This document shows, piece by piece, positions 36,086 to 46,324 of a DNA stretch of 64,000 bases. Within the stretch, counting starts at the first letter, position 1, and each line of letters starts with the position of its first letter. The translations under genes were made by a program, and so were the position numbers. The stretch spans positions 4,960,001 to 5,024,000 of the forward strand of contig NZ_AP022601.1 in assembly GCF_010726765.1 (NCBI RefSeq), in the 5' to 3' direction. Below the pieces are notes generated by a model that was not told where the DNA came from, ran no database searches, and worked only from the letters and a program-made list of their open reading frames with translations. Source of the stretch: Mycobacterium gallinarum (GTDB lineage Bacteria > Actinomycetota > Actinomycetes > Mycobacteriales > Mycobacteriaceae).

Positions 36086-39000
36086 CGTCGTGGGGTGATT
36101 ACGAACCCGAACTGCGTAACTGGCTGGTCGACTACCTCGTCACCAATATCGGCTGCAGTCCCGACCAGATCGACCTCGAAGCACCCCTCAACGAACTGGG
36201 CGTCGGATCGCGCGAAGCGGTGGTGCTGTCCGGTGAGCTGTCGGAGTTGTTGCGTCGGCCGGTCTCTCCGGTGGACTTCTGGCAGAACCCGACCATCAAC
36301 GCGTTGGCCCACGCGCTGGTCCACCCCGATCTGGAGCCAGCGGGTGGCTCGTCGCCCGGCACCGCGGGCGGCTCGCTGAACGAGCCGATCGCCGTCATCG
36401 GGCTGGGCTGCCGGCTGCCGGGCGAGATCCAAGGACCCGACGCGCTGTGGGACTTCCTGGCCGCGGGCCGCTCAGCGGTTTCAACGGTGCCCGACGGGCG
36501 GTGGCAGGCGTTCGATGACGGCTCACCGGAAGCGCACGCGGCACTGGCGAACACCACCCGGTGGGGCTCGTTTCTGAGCGATATCGCCGGCTTCGACGCC
36601 GAGTTCTTCGGTATCGCGCCGCGTGAAGCCGACCGCATCGATCCGCAGCAACGGTTACTGCTCGAGGTCGCGGTGGAGGCGCTCGAGCATGCCGGCATCC
36701 CGGCCGAATCGCTCCAGCGCTCGCAGACCGGGGTGTTCGCAGGCGCATGTGTCAGCGAATACGGCTACCTGGCCGCACGAGACCTCGGCCAGATCGACGC
36801 CTGGACGGGTACCGGCGGTGCGTTGAGCATCATCGCCAATCGGCTCTCCTACTTCCTGGACCTGCGGGGACCGTCGCTCACCGTTGACACCGCCTGCTCC
36901 TCGTCGCTGGTCGCGGTGCACCTGGCCTGCCAGAGCCTGCGGGCCGGCCAATCCGAGCTGGCGATCGCCGCAGGGGTGAACCTGTTGCTCTCGCCTGCCG
37001 TGACGCGCAGCTTCGATGCCGCAGGAGCGATGTCGCCAACCGGTGCCTGCCATGCCTTCGACGCTGCCGCCGACGGATTCGTCCGCGGTGAGGGTTGTGG
37101 GGTCGCGATACTCAAGCGGCTCTCCGACGCAGAGCGTGACGGAGACCGGGTACTCGCGGTCGTCCGCGGCTCAGCGGTCAATCAAGACGGTCGATCCAAC
37201 GGATTGATGGCACCGAACCCGGCCGCTCAGGCCGCAGTGTTGCGGGCCGCCTGCGCTGATGCGGGCGTTACGCCCTCCGAGGTCGACTACGTCGAGGCGC
37301 ACGGAACCGGAACGCTGCTCGGCGATCCCATCGAAGCCAGGGCCCTCGGGGCGGTATACGGCCGCGGACGGCAGCCCGCCGCGCCGCTGCTGGTCGGCGC
37401 CGTGAAGACCAACCTCGGCCACTTGGAAGCAGCCGCGGGAATCCTCGGTCTGATCAAGGCAGCCTTGGCGCTGCAACGAGGCGCTCTTCCGGCCAACCTG
37501 CACTTCGAAACCCCTAATTCGCATATCCCGTTCGACGAGCTCCGCCTGAAGGTGGTTGACGAAGCGACCGAGTGGCCGGTGACCGGACGTCCGCGCCGGG
37601 CAGGCGTGTCGTCATTCGGCTTCGGCGGCACCAACGCGCACGTGGTCCTGGAGCAGGGCCCCAAGGCGCGGGGGCAGGAGCCCGCGGTGGCCCCTTCGGT
37701 GACGACCCTCGTCGTCACCGGCAAGAACCACGAGCGCATGGCTGCGATGGCGACGACGTTGGCCGACTGGATGACCGACGAAGGGGCGCTGGTGCCGCTG
37801 GCCGATGTCGCGCACACGCTCAACCATCACCGCAGCCAGCACCCGACGTTCGCGACGGTCTGCGCGGCCGAGCGCGCCGAAGCCATCGCCGGGCTCCGGG
37901 CGGTCGCCGCCGGTGAGCCCGCGATCGGTGTGGTCGGTCCCCACGAGGGACCGTGCGGATCCGGAACCGTGTTCGTGTATTCGGGTCAGGGTTCGCAATG
38001 GGCGGGGATGGGCCGCCGACTGCTCGCCGACGAACCGGCGTTCGCAGCCGCCGTCGCGGAGCTGGAGCCGGACTTCGTTGCGCAGGTGGGATTCTCGCTG
38101 CGCGACGTGCTGGCCACCGGACAGGAACTCACCGGGATCGAGCGAATTCAGCCGGTGCTGGTGGGCGTCCAGCTGGCGTTGACGGCGTTGTGGCGTTCGC
38201 ACGGGGTCGAGCCGGACGCCGTGATCGGGCATTCGATGGGTGAGGTGACGGCTGCCGTGGTGGCGGGCGCCCTCACCCCAGCGCAGGGTCTGCAGGTGAT
38301 CGCGACCCGGTCGCGGCTCATGGCCGAACGCGCCGACAAGGGCGCGATAGCCCTGCTGGAGCTCGATGCGCAGGCCGCGGAGGCGTTGATCGCCGATTTT
38401 CCGGGGGTGACGGTGGCGGTGTATGCCTCACCGCGCCAGACTGTGGTCGCCGGGCCAACCGAGGCGGTCGACGCCGTCGTCGCCAGGGCAATTGGGCAGA
38501 ATGCGTTCGCCCGCAGGGTGAACGTGGACGTGGCGTCCCACCACGCGATGATGGATCCCATCCTGCCGGCGTTGAAGGAGGCGTTGGCCGGCCTGACGCC
38601 GAGGTCTCCGCTCATCCCGGTCATCAGCACGGTCGAAAACGCCGGTGTCTCACCACTGTTCGATGCCGACCACTGGGCTGCCAACCTGCGCAACCCCGTC
38701 CGGTTCGGCCACGCCGTCGCCACCGCCGGCGCAACCAATTGCACGTTCATCGAGATCAGCCCACATCCACTGCTCACCAAGGCCATTTCCGACACCCTCG
38801 CTGACCCGTCCACCGGCAATGCACATCACCACAGCATCGGCACGCTGCAGCGCCATGCGCACGACACCGTTGAATTTCACACGAATCTCAACGCGACTCA
38901 CACCGTCCGGCCACCGCACGGCGAACACCCGCCGGGGCCGCACCCCGCTACCCCGATTGCCCCGTGGCGCCACAGCCGACATTGGATCGACATCGCACCC

Positions 39001-40866
39001 GCGTTGTCCACCAACGACTTTGGCGGGCAGCGCGCGCGCCGGCCAGCGGGCGGTGACGCCAGTCCAGTCCCGGCCGACTGGCTGTACGAGCCGACCTGGC
39101 CCATCCACCCTCGTCCCGCGGCCGACACTGCGAGCGTGGGTCAATGGCTGGTCCTCGGGGACGCCGACCTGGGTGCTGAACTCGGTTGTGTTCCAGACCT
39201 TGCCACGGACTGGGGCACCGACCGGGCCGCATTGCGCACCGCGCTGGGCGAAGTGGACAACGTGCTACTCGCGCCGGCCGCTAAGGCCTTCATGGGTGCC
39301 GCCATCGATGTGCCGTCGGCATACGCATTGTTCAACGAGGCGAGAAGTCTTGTCGAAGAACTGCTTTCGATGGACTCACCGCCGCGGCTGTACTTCGTCA
39401 CCCGCAATGCCCAGCCGGTCGCCGACGGCGATCGCGCCAATTCGACACACGCTGTCCTATGGGGTCTCGGCCGCACGCTCGCGTTGGAACATCCCGAGAT
39501 CTGGGGCGGCATGGTCGATGTCGACGACGCGGTGCCTGCCGTCTTGACCGCGCGGTACGTGCTGACCGAGGCGCAAGCCGGCGAGCGGGAGGACCAGGTC
39601 GTCTACCGGGGAGGAACCCGGCACGTGCCGCGGCTGCGACGGCATACTCCTCGTGCGGCAACGACCGGTCTGCTCGGCCAGGACACCAGCCAGTTGGTGA
39701 TCGGCGCCACCGGCCGCATCGGGCCGCACCTGATTCAACAGCTCGCCGACATGGGAGCCGGAACCATCGTCGCGGTATCGCGAAACCCAGGCGGGCGGCT
39801 CGACGAACTGGCCCGCCGGCTCTCGGCGACGGGAACGACGCTGATCACGGTGGCCGCCGACGCAGCGGACGAAGTAGCGATGGCCGCACTGTTCGGCCGC
39901 TTCGGCACCGAACTCCCTTCTCTCGAGGGCATTTACCTCGCGGCCTTCGGCGGTGGACCGGTCGCGTTGTCCGACATGACGACCGACGACGTCAACGCGA
40001 TGTTCGGTCCGAAGCTGGACGCGCTCGGCGTGCTGCACACTCTTGCGTTGCGAACCGCCGTTCGCCATTTCCTGATGTTCTCGTCGATCTCCGGTCTGCT
40101 CGGTTCGCGATGGCTCGCCCACTACACGGCGACCAGCAACTTCCTCGACACCTTCGCCTACGCCCGGCGCAACATGGGTCTGCCGGCCACGGTGGTGAAC
40201 TGGGGATTATGGAAGTCGTTGGCCGAGGGGCAAACCGATGCGAATCAGGTCATGTCGAACTCGGGGCTCGTGCCAATGCCCGACGAGATCGCCATTCGGG
40301 CGCTGTCATTGACGATGGCGTCCGATGCGCCGCTGCACTTCACCGTCGCAGACGTGGACTGGCCGCTGCTCGCCACAGCATACCGCACCCGCGGAGCGCT
40401 GCGCATCGTCGATGAGGTGTTGGCGGGCGAGTCGGCCGGCGAAACCGAAACGGACCAGCCGATCCCGGAAAGCGAGTTCGGCAAGGCGCTCCGCGAGTGT
40501 GCACCGGAGCGGCGTCGCGAGCTGCTGGCCGACCACATAGGTACGTTGGCATCCGACGTGCTGGGGCTCCCACCCACCGCGACTCTCGACCCGGCAGCGG
40601 GATTCTTCCAACTCGGTATGGATTCCCTGATGAGCGTCACACTTCAGCGCAGCCTCGGCTCGAGTCTCGGCATCACGCTGCCGGCCGCGGTCATCTACGA
40701 GTACCCGACCATCTCGCGTCTCACCGACGCACTATGCAAGCGCATGGGCTACGTGACGGCGGCCGAAATCCCCGCGACGGCTCGATCCGGCCTTGGCGCA
40801 CGAGCCCAGCAGCGCGCCAAGGCCCGCCAGGAAGCTGCTGCGGGCAGACGGAAGGGACGGGTCTAG
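36082..40866 (+). CDS. Modular type I polyketide synthase, PpsA-like (ACP-KS-AT-KR-ACP)
   Basis: The product is 1594 residues from ATG at 36082. Domains in order: a loading ACP with phosphopantetheine Ser43 (LGVGSRE); KS with Cys272 (DTACSSS), His407 (HGTGT) and His447 (NLGHLE); AT with Ser718 (GHSMGE) and VASHH at 817-821; KR with NADPH motif GATGRIG (1208-1214), Ser1335 and Tyr1348; and ACP with Ser1515 (LGMDSL). No DH or ER is present, so the extended chain would keep a beta-hydroxyl. PpsA has the same architecture and gives the first hydroxyl of phthiocerol. VASH resembles the YASH/VASH signature of methylmalonyl-selective ATs, but the call is uncertain. The C-terminus is very basic (about residues 1560-1594), possibly a docking tail. 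Confidence 0.94.
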   Translation: MTSWGDYEPELRNWLVDYLVTNIGCSPDQIDLEAPLNELGVGSREAVVLSGELSELLRRPVSPVDFWQNPTINALAHALVHPDLEPAGGSSPGTAGGSLNEPIAVIGLGCRLPGEIQGPDALWDFLAAGRSAVSTVPDGRWQAFDDGSPEAHAALANTTRWGSFLSDIAGFDAEFFGIAPREADRIDPQQRLLLEVAVEALEHAGIPAESLQRSQTGVFAGACVSEYGYLAARDLGQIDAWTGTGGALSIIANRLSYFLDLRGPSLTVDTACSSSLVAVHLACQSLRAGQSELAIAAGVNLLLSPAVTRSFDAAGAMSPTGACHAFDAAADGFVRGEGCGVAILKRLSDAERDGDRVLAVVRGSAVNQDGRSNGLMAPNPAAQAAVLRAACADAGVTPSEVDYVEAHGTGTLLGDPIEARALGAVYGRGRQPAAPLLVGAVKTNLGHLEAAAGILGLIKAALALQRGALPANLHFETPNSHIPFDELRLKVVDEATEWPVTGRPRRAGVSSFGFGGTNAHVVLEQGPKARGQEPAVAPSVTTLVVTGKNHERMAAMATTLADWMTDEGALVPLADVAHTLNHHRSQHPTFATVCAAERAEAIAGLRAVAAGEPAIGVVGPHEGPCGSGTVFVYSGQGSQWAGMGRRLLADEPAFAAAVAELEPDFVAQVGFSLRDVLATGQELTGIERIQPVLVGVQLALTALWRSHGVEPDAVIGHSMGEVTAAVVAGALTPAQGLQVIATRSRLMAERADKGAIALLELDAQAAEALIADFPGVTVAVYASPRQTVVAGPTEAVDAVVARAIGQNAFARRVNVDVASHHAMMDPILPALKEALAGLTPRSPLIPVISTVENAGVSPLFDADHWAANLRNPVRFGHAVATAGATNCTFIEISPHPLLTKAISDTLADPSTGNAHHHSIGTLQRHAHDTVEFHTNLNATHTVRPPHGEHPPGPHPATPIAPWRHSRHWIDIAPALSTNDFGGQRARRPAGGDASPVPADWLYEPTWPIHPRPAADTASVGQWLVLGDADLGAELGCVPDLATDWGTDRAALRTALGEVDNVLLAPAAKAFMGAAIDVPSAYALFNEARSLVEELLSMDSPPRLYFVTRNAQPVADGDRANSTHAVLWGLGRTLALEHPEIWGGMVDVDDAVPAVLTARYVLTEAQAGEREDQVVYRGGTRHVPRLRRHTPRAATTGLLGQDTSQLVIGATGRIGPHLIQQLADMGAGTIVAVSRNPGGRLDELARRLSATGTTLITVAADAADEVAMAALFGRFGTELPSLEGIYLAAFGGGPVALSDMTTDDVNAMFGPKLDALGVLHTLALRTAVRHFLMFSSISGLLGSRWLAHYTATSNFLDTFAYARRNMGLPATVVNWGLWKSLAEGQTDANQVMSNSGLVPMPDEIAIRALSLTMASDAPLHFTVADVDWPLLATAYRTRGALRIVDEVLAGESAGETETDQPIPESEFGKALRECAPERRRELLADHIGTLASDVLGLPPTATLDPAAGFFQLGMDSLMSVTLQRSLGSSLGITLPAAVIYEYPTISRLTDALCKRMGYVTAAEIPATARSGLGARAQQRAKARQEAAAGRRKGRV

Positions 40867-40868
40867 CT

Positions 40869-43800
40869 ATGGACACCGGTTCGAATCAGTTGCCGCCCAA
40901 CTCGATTGCGGTCATCGGAATGGCCGGCCGGTTTCCCGGTGCAGACTCGGTGACGACGTTCTGGGACAACCTGCGCCGCGGTGAAGAGTCCATCGCCACG
41001 CTTTCCGATGATGCACTTGCCGCGGCAGGAGTCAGCGCGAAGACGCTGGCCGATCCGGCATACGTGCGGCGTGCGCCCCTGCTCGACGGGACCGATGAGT
41101 TCGACGCGGAATACTTCGGGATGACTCCGTACACCGCTGCGATGATGGACCCCCAACAGCGGCTGTTCCTGCAGACCGCGTGGCACGCCTTCGAGGATTC
41201 CGGGTACGACCCCGCCACCTTCGACGGAGCGATCGGCGTCTTCGCCGCCAGTACCGCCAGCGGCTACCTGATGGACAACCTGATGTCGCACCGCGATCCC
41301 AAGGCGCTCGTCGGGGAGGGCATCACCGTCGAGATGTTCAACCTGGTCTTGCTCAATGACAAGGACTACCTGGCGACGCGGGTGTCGCACCAGTTCAATC
41401 TGCGCGGGCCGAGCCTTTCGGTGCAAACCGCCTGCTCGTCGTCGCTTGTCGCAGTGCACCTCGCATGCCAGAGCCTGCTGTCCGGCGAAAGCGACATGGT
41501 GCTGGCCGGTGCCGCATCGATCCGGGTGCCGCATCACGTTGGCTACACCTATGAGCCGGGGGCAATGGTGTCGGCCTCGGGCCACTGCCGACCGTTCGAC
41601 GTCAGATCCGACGGCACCATCTTCGGCAGCGGGGTCGCGGCGGTGATACTCAAGCCGCTGGAGGCAGCCCTCGACGACGGTGATCGCATCCACGCCGTCA
41701 TCCGCGGTTCAGCGATCAACAACGACGGCTCGGTCAAGATGACCTATGCGGCACCTGCCCTTGCCGGCCAGGCGGAGGTCATCGCCGAAGCTCATGCCGT
41801 TGCCGGTGTCGACTCCTCGACAATCGGATTCGTGGAGACCCACGGAACGGGAACCCCGCTGGGTGATCCCATCGAAATCGAAGCGCTGCGACAGGCTTTC
41901 GAGGTCTCCGACCTGGATCGGCCGGGCCCGTGCGTGCTGGGTTCGGTGAAGTCGAACATCGGCCACCTTGATGCGGCATCCGGCGTCACCGGCCTGATCA
42001 AGACGATCCTCTGCCTGAAGAACAAGGCAATTCCCCCGACCGTCCACTACACCGCGCCCAACCCCGAGCTGCACCTCGAGAAAACGCCGTTCGTGGTTGC
42101 GAACACCTACACACCATGGGAATCCGACGTGCCGCGCCGGGCCGGAGTGAGCTCGTTCGGTGTCGGTGGCACCAACGTGCACGTCGTCCTCGAGGAGGCG
42201 CCGGAGACCTCTGCGGTCGCGGCCACGAGCGGCCCGCAAGTGCTGCTGCTGTCCGCGCGCACCGCCGAATCCCTGCAGGACGCCAGGGCCGCGCTTGCCG
42301 CGGAACTCTCGCGAGACGAACAACTGTCGCTGCCCGACGTGGCGTTCACGCTCGCGGGTCGGCGGGCCTATGAGGTTCGGATGGCAGCCGTCGTTGCCGA
42401 CCGCGCCGACGCCGCGGCCGTGTTGACCGCTCTGCCCGACAACCCAGAACACGAGAACGTTTCGGTCGGCCAATGTCCGCCGGGCGCTTCGCCAGGCGCG
42501 AAGAGGGCGGCGTTCCTGTTTCCCGGGCAGGGCGCTCAGCACGTCGGCATGGCCCGCGGTCTCTATGACACCGAGCCGGTGTTCCGGGAGACGTTCGACC
42601 GGTGCGCCGCTGTCTTCGGCCTAGAACTCGGCTTCGACCTGGTGGCCGAGGTGTTCGACGGGGCGAGCCTGGAGCCCACCGACCTGGCCCAGCCGGCTCT
42701 CTTCGCAGTGGAATACGCGCTGGCGCAGCTGATCACGTCGTATGGGGTCACCCCGGCGGCACTGGCAGGTCACAGCATCGGCGAGCTGGTGGCCGCCACC
42801 CTGGCGGGGGTCTTCGACTTGCCGACGGCGCTCAAGGTGGTGTCGATGCGCGCCCGCCTGATGCATGCCGCGCCTGCTGGCGCCATGGTCGCTGTAGCTG
42901 CCGCCCCCGACGACATCGCCACGCACATGACAGCCGACGTCGATCTCGCCGCCATCAACGAATTCGGCAACTGCGTGGTGGCCGGTCCCGACGAAGCCAT
43001 CCGTGCCTTCAGCGATCGCCTTGCCGCTGCGGGCATCCTCGCCCGACGTGTCCGGACCTCGCACGGTTTCCATTCGCAGTCGATGGATACGGTGCTCGCC
43101 CCGTTCGCGGAATACCTGTCCACAGTGACGCTGCGCGCACCCCGAATCCCGATGCTGTCCAACGTAACCGGCACCTGGATGACCGACGAGGAGGCCACCG
43201 ATCCGCACCGCTGGGCGAAGCACATCCGGTCCACAGTACGGTTCGCCGATGAACTTGCCGAACTGCTAGGCGATGCGCAACGTGTGCTCGTGGAGGTGGG
43301 GCCCGGAGGCAGTTTGACCGGATCGGCCGTGCGTGTGCCCGGGTGGTCGGAAACCCACCGCGCGGTTCGCCTGATGCGGCACCCGTTGCAGAGCAGAAAT
43401 GATCGCGACACATTCCTGCTCGGGCTCGGACAGTTGTGGTCGGCAGGAGTCGACGTCGACTGGACGGCGCGCCACGGCGAGGCCCAGCATGTGACGCTTC
43501 CCGGCTATGCCTTTGCGCGGCAGCGCCATTGGATCGAACCCGCCGCTTTTGTGCGGTCGGGCGGCTCTGCCCCGCTCGGTGCAGCGGTGTCCGAGTCGCT
43601 ACCGGCCGCGCGCCAACCCGCAATCGCCACCGACGCCAGGTCTCAGATGTTGGCGACATTGCAGCGAATCTGGTCGCAGTGTCTGGGCGTCGAGTCGATT
43701 GCGCCGGGCGACAACTTCTTCGAACTGGGCGGCGACTCGCTCTTGGCGATTGGCGTGGCGATGACCGCGGCGCACGAAGGTGTGGAACTCACCCCGCAGG

Positions 43801-45317
43801 ACCTCTACGACCATGACAGCCTTGGCGCACTGGCCGACACCCTGGTGGCCCGCTACGCGTCGGGCGGCCTGGCCGGCCAGCCCACTGACGAGCTGAATCC
43901 ACCTGTCCCGCCCAACATTCTCCGTTTTCTCGACAGCGGTTTGGCTGAACCGGGCCGCTGGCGGGCGCCGTTGGTGTTGCGCATCGACACGTCCGTGAGT
44001 GTGGAGGATGCATCCGCGGTCATGACTGCAGTCGTCAACCACCATGACGCCTTGAAAATGCGGGTCGTCAACCGGGCAGGTGTGTGGGAGCAGCACATCA
44101 GCGAACCCGGGGACTTCACCGGGCTGACGCAATGCACACTGCCCGCCGATGCCGTGCCGGCCAGCGAGGGTGAGCGGGAAGCGCTCTCGGCCGTCGTCTC
44201 CGACACCATCGCGGTGCAGGACCTCGGCAGTTGGCCGTTGACGGGCACCTATGTCGTCGACGCGCAGGGTGCCCCCCGGTTCCTGGTGCTCACCATGCAC
44301 GGGATGGTCGACGACACGAAATCACGCGAGATCCTGGTGACGGACGTGTTGACCGCGTTCGCGCAACGACTGGCCGGTAGCGACATCGCCTTGGAACCGG
44401 CCACCACGGGCTGGCGGGAGTGGTCCCAGCGCTGTGCCGCGCTGGCCGCCCACCCCGCGGTCCTCAACCGACGGAGCTATTGGATCGACCACGCGGTGAA
44501 GGCGACGGTGAGCCTGGCCGGCCCCGGGCAGGATGCCGAGCGTGCTGGCGCACCGGCGGCCGAGGACCTGATCAGGCTGGCCACCGCATTGACCCCAGAG
44601 CAGACGTCGCAGGTCGACAACGCCCGTCGAATCTCCCAGGCGTCGACCGAGGAGATTCTGTTGGCCGCCCTGGCGCGCGTCCTCGCGATCACCGTCGGCG
44701 ACGGCGTTGCGGCCGTCGACCTCGCCGGTGCCGGACGGTCGGTGCTTCGGCCGGAGGTCGACCTGCGCAGAACGGTCGGGTGGTTCTCCGCGATCCATCC
44801 AATCGCGCTGCCCTGCATGGACTTACCGGGGGCCAGCGCGGTTCAGCTGCTTGCAGAGGTAAGCCGGACCGTCAAGGCCGTGCCGCACCACGGTATCGGG
44901 TACGGGCTGCTGCGCTACCTGCATGCGCCGACCGCCGAGCTACTGAGGACCACGGCCACGTCGGAAATCTTCTTCTCCCATCTCGGCATGCTCCCCGAAT
45001 GGCAGGAGACCGGTGCGGCTGTGCAAGTCGATGGTGACACCGAGTTGATGATCCGGCAGACCCTGCCGGGCTTGGGCCATCTGCTCGAACTGCGGACGTA
45101 TCGACACGGCGGCGTGCTCCACGTGGACTGGTGGTACGACCGTCGACGAGTGCGCAGCGGTACGGCCGAGGCGCTCGCGGAGCAGTTCGGTGCCACGCTG
45201 ATCGCGCTGATCGAGGAAGCGGTGACCGGTGTCCAGGACGGTGACGGCGGCGAGGCGGAGGACGAAGCGCTCGCCCTGGTGGATCTGTCGGCAGCCGTTC
45301 TCGACGACGATGAGTAG
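40869..45317 (+). CDS. Type I polyketide synthase, PpsE-like (KS-AT-ACP-condensation-like)
   Basis: The product is 1482 residues from ATG at 40869, 2 bp after the PpsA-like gene; PpsE is of nearly equal length. KS: Cys189 (QTACSSS), His325 (HGTGT), His366 (NIGHLD). AT: Ser636 (GHSIGE), HGFH at 732-735. ACP: Ser957 (LGGDSL). Residues about 985-1460 form a condensation-like domain whose HHxxxDG is degenerate (HGMVDD), as in PpsE. There is no ketoreductase, so the last extension stays a beta-keto. In DIM synthesis PpsE does the final condensation, TesA helps release, and a ketone is left after decarboxylation. The sequence matches PpsE along its whole length as I recall it, including the start AVIGMAGRFPGA and the motif GIGYGLLRYLHAPT. 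Confidence 0.94.
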   Translation: MDTGSNQLPPNSIAVIGMAGRFPGADSVTTFWDNLRRGEESIATLSDDALAAAGVSAKTLADPAYVRRAPLLDGTDEFDAEYFGMTPYTAAMMDPQQRLFLQTAWHAFEDSGYDPATFDGAIGVFAASTASGYLMDNLMSHRDPKALVGEGITVEMFNLVLLNDKDYLATRVSHQFNLRGPSLSVQTACSSSLVAVHLACQSLLSGESDMVLAGAASIRVPHHVGYTYEPGAMVSASGHCRPFDVRSDGTIFGSGVAAVILKPLEAALDDGDRIHAVIRGSAINNDGSVKMTYAAPALAGQAEVIAEAHAVAGVDSSTIGFVETHGTGTPLGDPIEIEALRQAFEVSDLDRPGPCVLGSVKSNIGHLDAASGVTGLIKTILCLKNKAIPPTVHYTAPNPELHLEKTPFVVANTYTPWESDVPRRAGVSSFGVGGTNVHVVLEEAPETSAVAATSGPQVLLLSARTAESLQDARAALAAELSRDEQLSLPDVAFTLAGRRAYEVRMAAVVADRADAAAVLTALPDNPEHENVSVGQCPPGASPGAKRAAFLFPGQGAQHVGMARGLYDTEPVFRETFDRCAAVFGLELGFDLVAEVFDGASLEPTDLAQPALFAVEYALAQLITSYGVTPAALAGHSIGELVAATLAGVFDLPTALKVVSMRARLMHAAPAGAMVAVAAAPDDIATHMTADVDLAAINEFGNCVVAGPDEAIRAFSDRLAAAGILARRVRTSHGFHSQSMDTVLAPFAEYLSTVTLRAPRIPMLSNVTGTWMTDEEATDPHRWAKHIRSTVRFADELAELLGDAQRVLVEVGPGGSLTGSAVRVPGWSETHRAVRLMRHPLQSRNDRDTFLLGLGQLWSAGVDVDWTARHGEAQHVTLPGYAFARQRHWIEPAAFVRSGGSAPLGAAVSESLPAARQPAIATDARSQMLATLQRIWSQCLGVESIAPGDNFFELGGDSLLAIGVAMTAAHEGVELTPQDLYDHDSLGALADTLVARYASGGLAGQPTDELNPPVPPNILRFLDSGLAEPGRWRAPLVLRIDTSVSVEDASAVMTAVVNHHDALKMRVVNRAGVWEQHISEPGDFTGLTQCTLPADAVPASEGEREALSAVVSDTIAVQDLGSWPLTGTYVVDAQGAPRFLVLTMHGMVDDTKSREILVTDVLTAFAQRLAGSDIALEPATTGWREWSQRCAALAAHPAVLNRRSYWIDHAVKATVSLAGPGQDAERAGAPAAEDLIRLATALTPEQTSQVDNARRISQASTEEILLAALARVLAITVGDGVAAVDLAGAGRSVLRPEVDLRRTVGWFSAIHPIALPCMDLPGASAVQLLAEVSRTVKAVPHHGIGYGLLRYLHAPTAELLRTTATSEIFFSHLGMLPEWQETGAAVQVDGDTELMIRQTLPGLGHLLELRTYRHGGVLHVDWWYDRRRVRSGTAEALAEQFGATLIALIEEAVTGVQDGDGGEAEDEALALVDLSAAVLDDDE

Positions 45318-45328
45318 GTAGGCAAGCA

Positions 45329-46324
45329 ATGTCACAGTCCGACAACGGTGTGGAAGTCGAAGGCATCGGCAAGTCATTCGGTTCGGTTGCGGCGTTGCGC
45401 GACATCACCTTCGACGTGGGCCGCGGCGAGGTCGTTGCGCTGCTCGGGCCCAACGGCGCCGGCAAGACGACCACAGTGGAGATCCTGTCGACGCTCACCA
45501 CGCCGGATCGTGGACGCGCCACCGTGGCGGGTCATGACGTGGTGGCCGACCCGGCGATGGTGCGCCGTTCGATCATGCTCACCGGTCAGCATGTCGCTCT
45601 CGACGACATGTTGACCGGATACGAGAACCTGGTGATGTTCGGCCGGTTGCAGGGGTTGGACAAGTCCACCGCCGGCGCGAGGGCCGTCGACCTTCTCCGT
45701 GAGTTCGATCTGGAGGACGCCGCGGGTCGCCGGGTCAGTACCTATTCCGGCGGTATGCGCCGACGCGTCGACATCGCCTGCGGGCTGGTGGTCCGCCCCG
45801 AGGTGGTGTTCCTCGACGAGCCGACAACCGGACTGGATCCGCGCAGCAGACAAGCCATCTGGGAGTTGGTCACCGCTTTCAAGGAGGCGGGCATCGCGAC
45901 ATTGTTGACCACCCAGTATCTCGAGGAGGCCGATGCGCTGAGCGATCGGATCATCGTGATCGACCACGGCTCCATCGTCGCGCAGGGCACCGCCGACGAA
46001 CTCAAGGAGCGCACCGGAGGCACGTACTGCGAGATCGTGCCCCGCAACCCGGATGACCTCCCCGCTCTGGTCGAGGCGCTGGGCACGTTGGTGCCCGCCG
46101 CGAGTCGGGCCGCGATCAGCCCGGAGTCCGATCGGGTCAGTTTGCCCGCCCCAGACGGACCGGCCATGCTGACCGCGGCTCTATTGCGGGTGAATTCGGC
46201 CGACATCGCGCTGGCCGACATCGTGTTGCGCAGGCCGTCGCTGGACGATGTCTTCCTCTCGCTGACCGGGGCCGCGGCCACCGACCAGGCAGCAGAACGC
46301 GTGGCCGGTGAGGTGTACTCGTGA
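45329..46324 (+). CDS. drrA: ABC transporter ATP-binding protein, DrrA-like
   Basis: The product is 331 residues. Walker A is GPNGAGKTT, the signature is YSGGMRRR, and Walker B is VVFLDEPTTGLD followed by the H-loop region. The C-terminal 100 residues match the DrrA extension. DrrA, with DrrB and DrrC, moves DIM to the cell surface in M. tuberculosis; this protein should energise export of the locus's lipid. It starts 11 bp after the PpsE-like gene and overlaps drrB by four bases (GTGA). Confidence 0.95.
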   Translation: MSQSDNGVEVEGIGKSFGSVAALRDITFDVGRGEVVALLGPNGAGKTTTVEILSTLTTPDRGRATVAGHDVVADPAMVRRSIMLTGQHVALDDMLTGYENLVMFGRLQGLDKSTAGARAVDLLREFDLEDAAGRRVSTYSGGMRRRVDIACGLVVRPEVVFLDEPTTGLDPRSRQAIWELVTAFKEAGIATLLTTQYLEEADALSDRIIVIDHGSIVAQGTADELKERTGGTYCEIVPRNPDDLPALVEALGTLVPAASRAAISPESDRVSLPAPDGPAMLTAALLRVNSADIALADIVLRRPSLDDVFLSLTGAAATDQAAERVAGEVYS

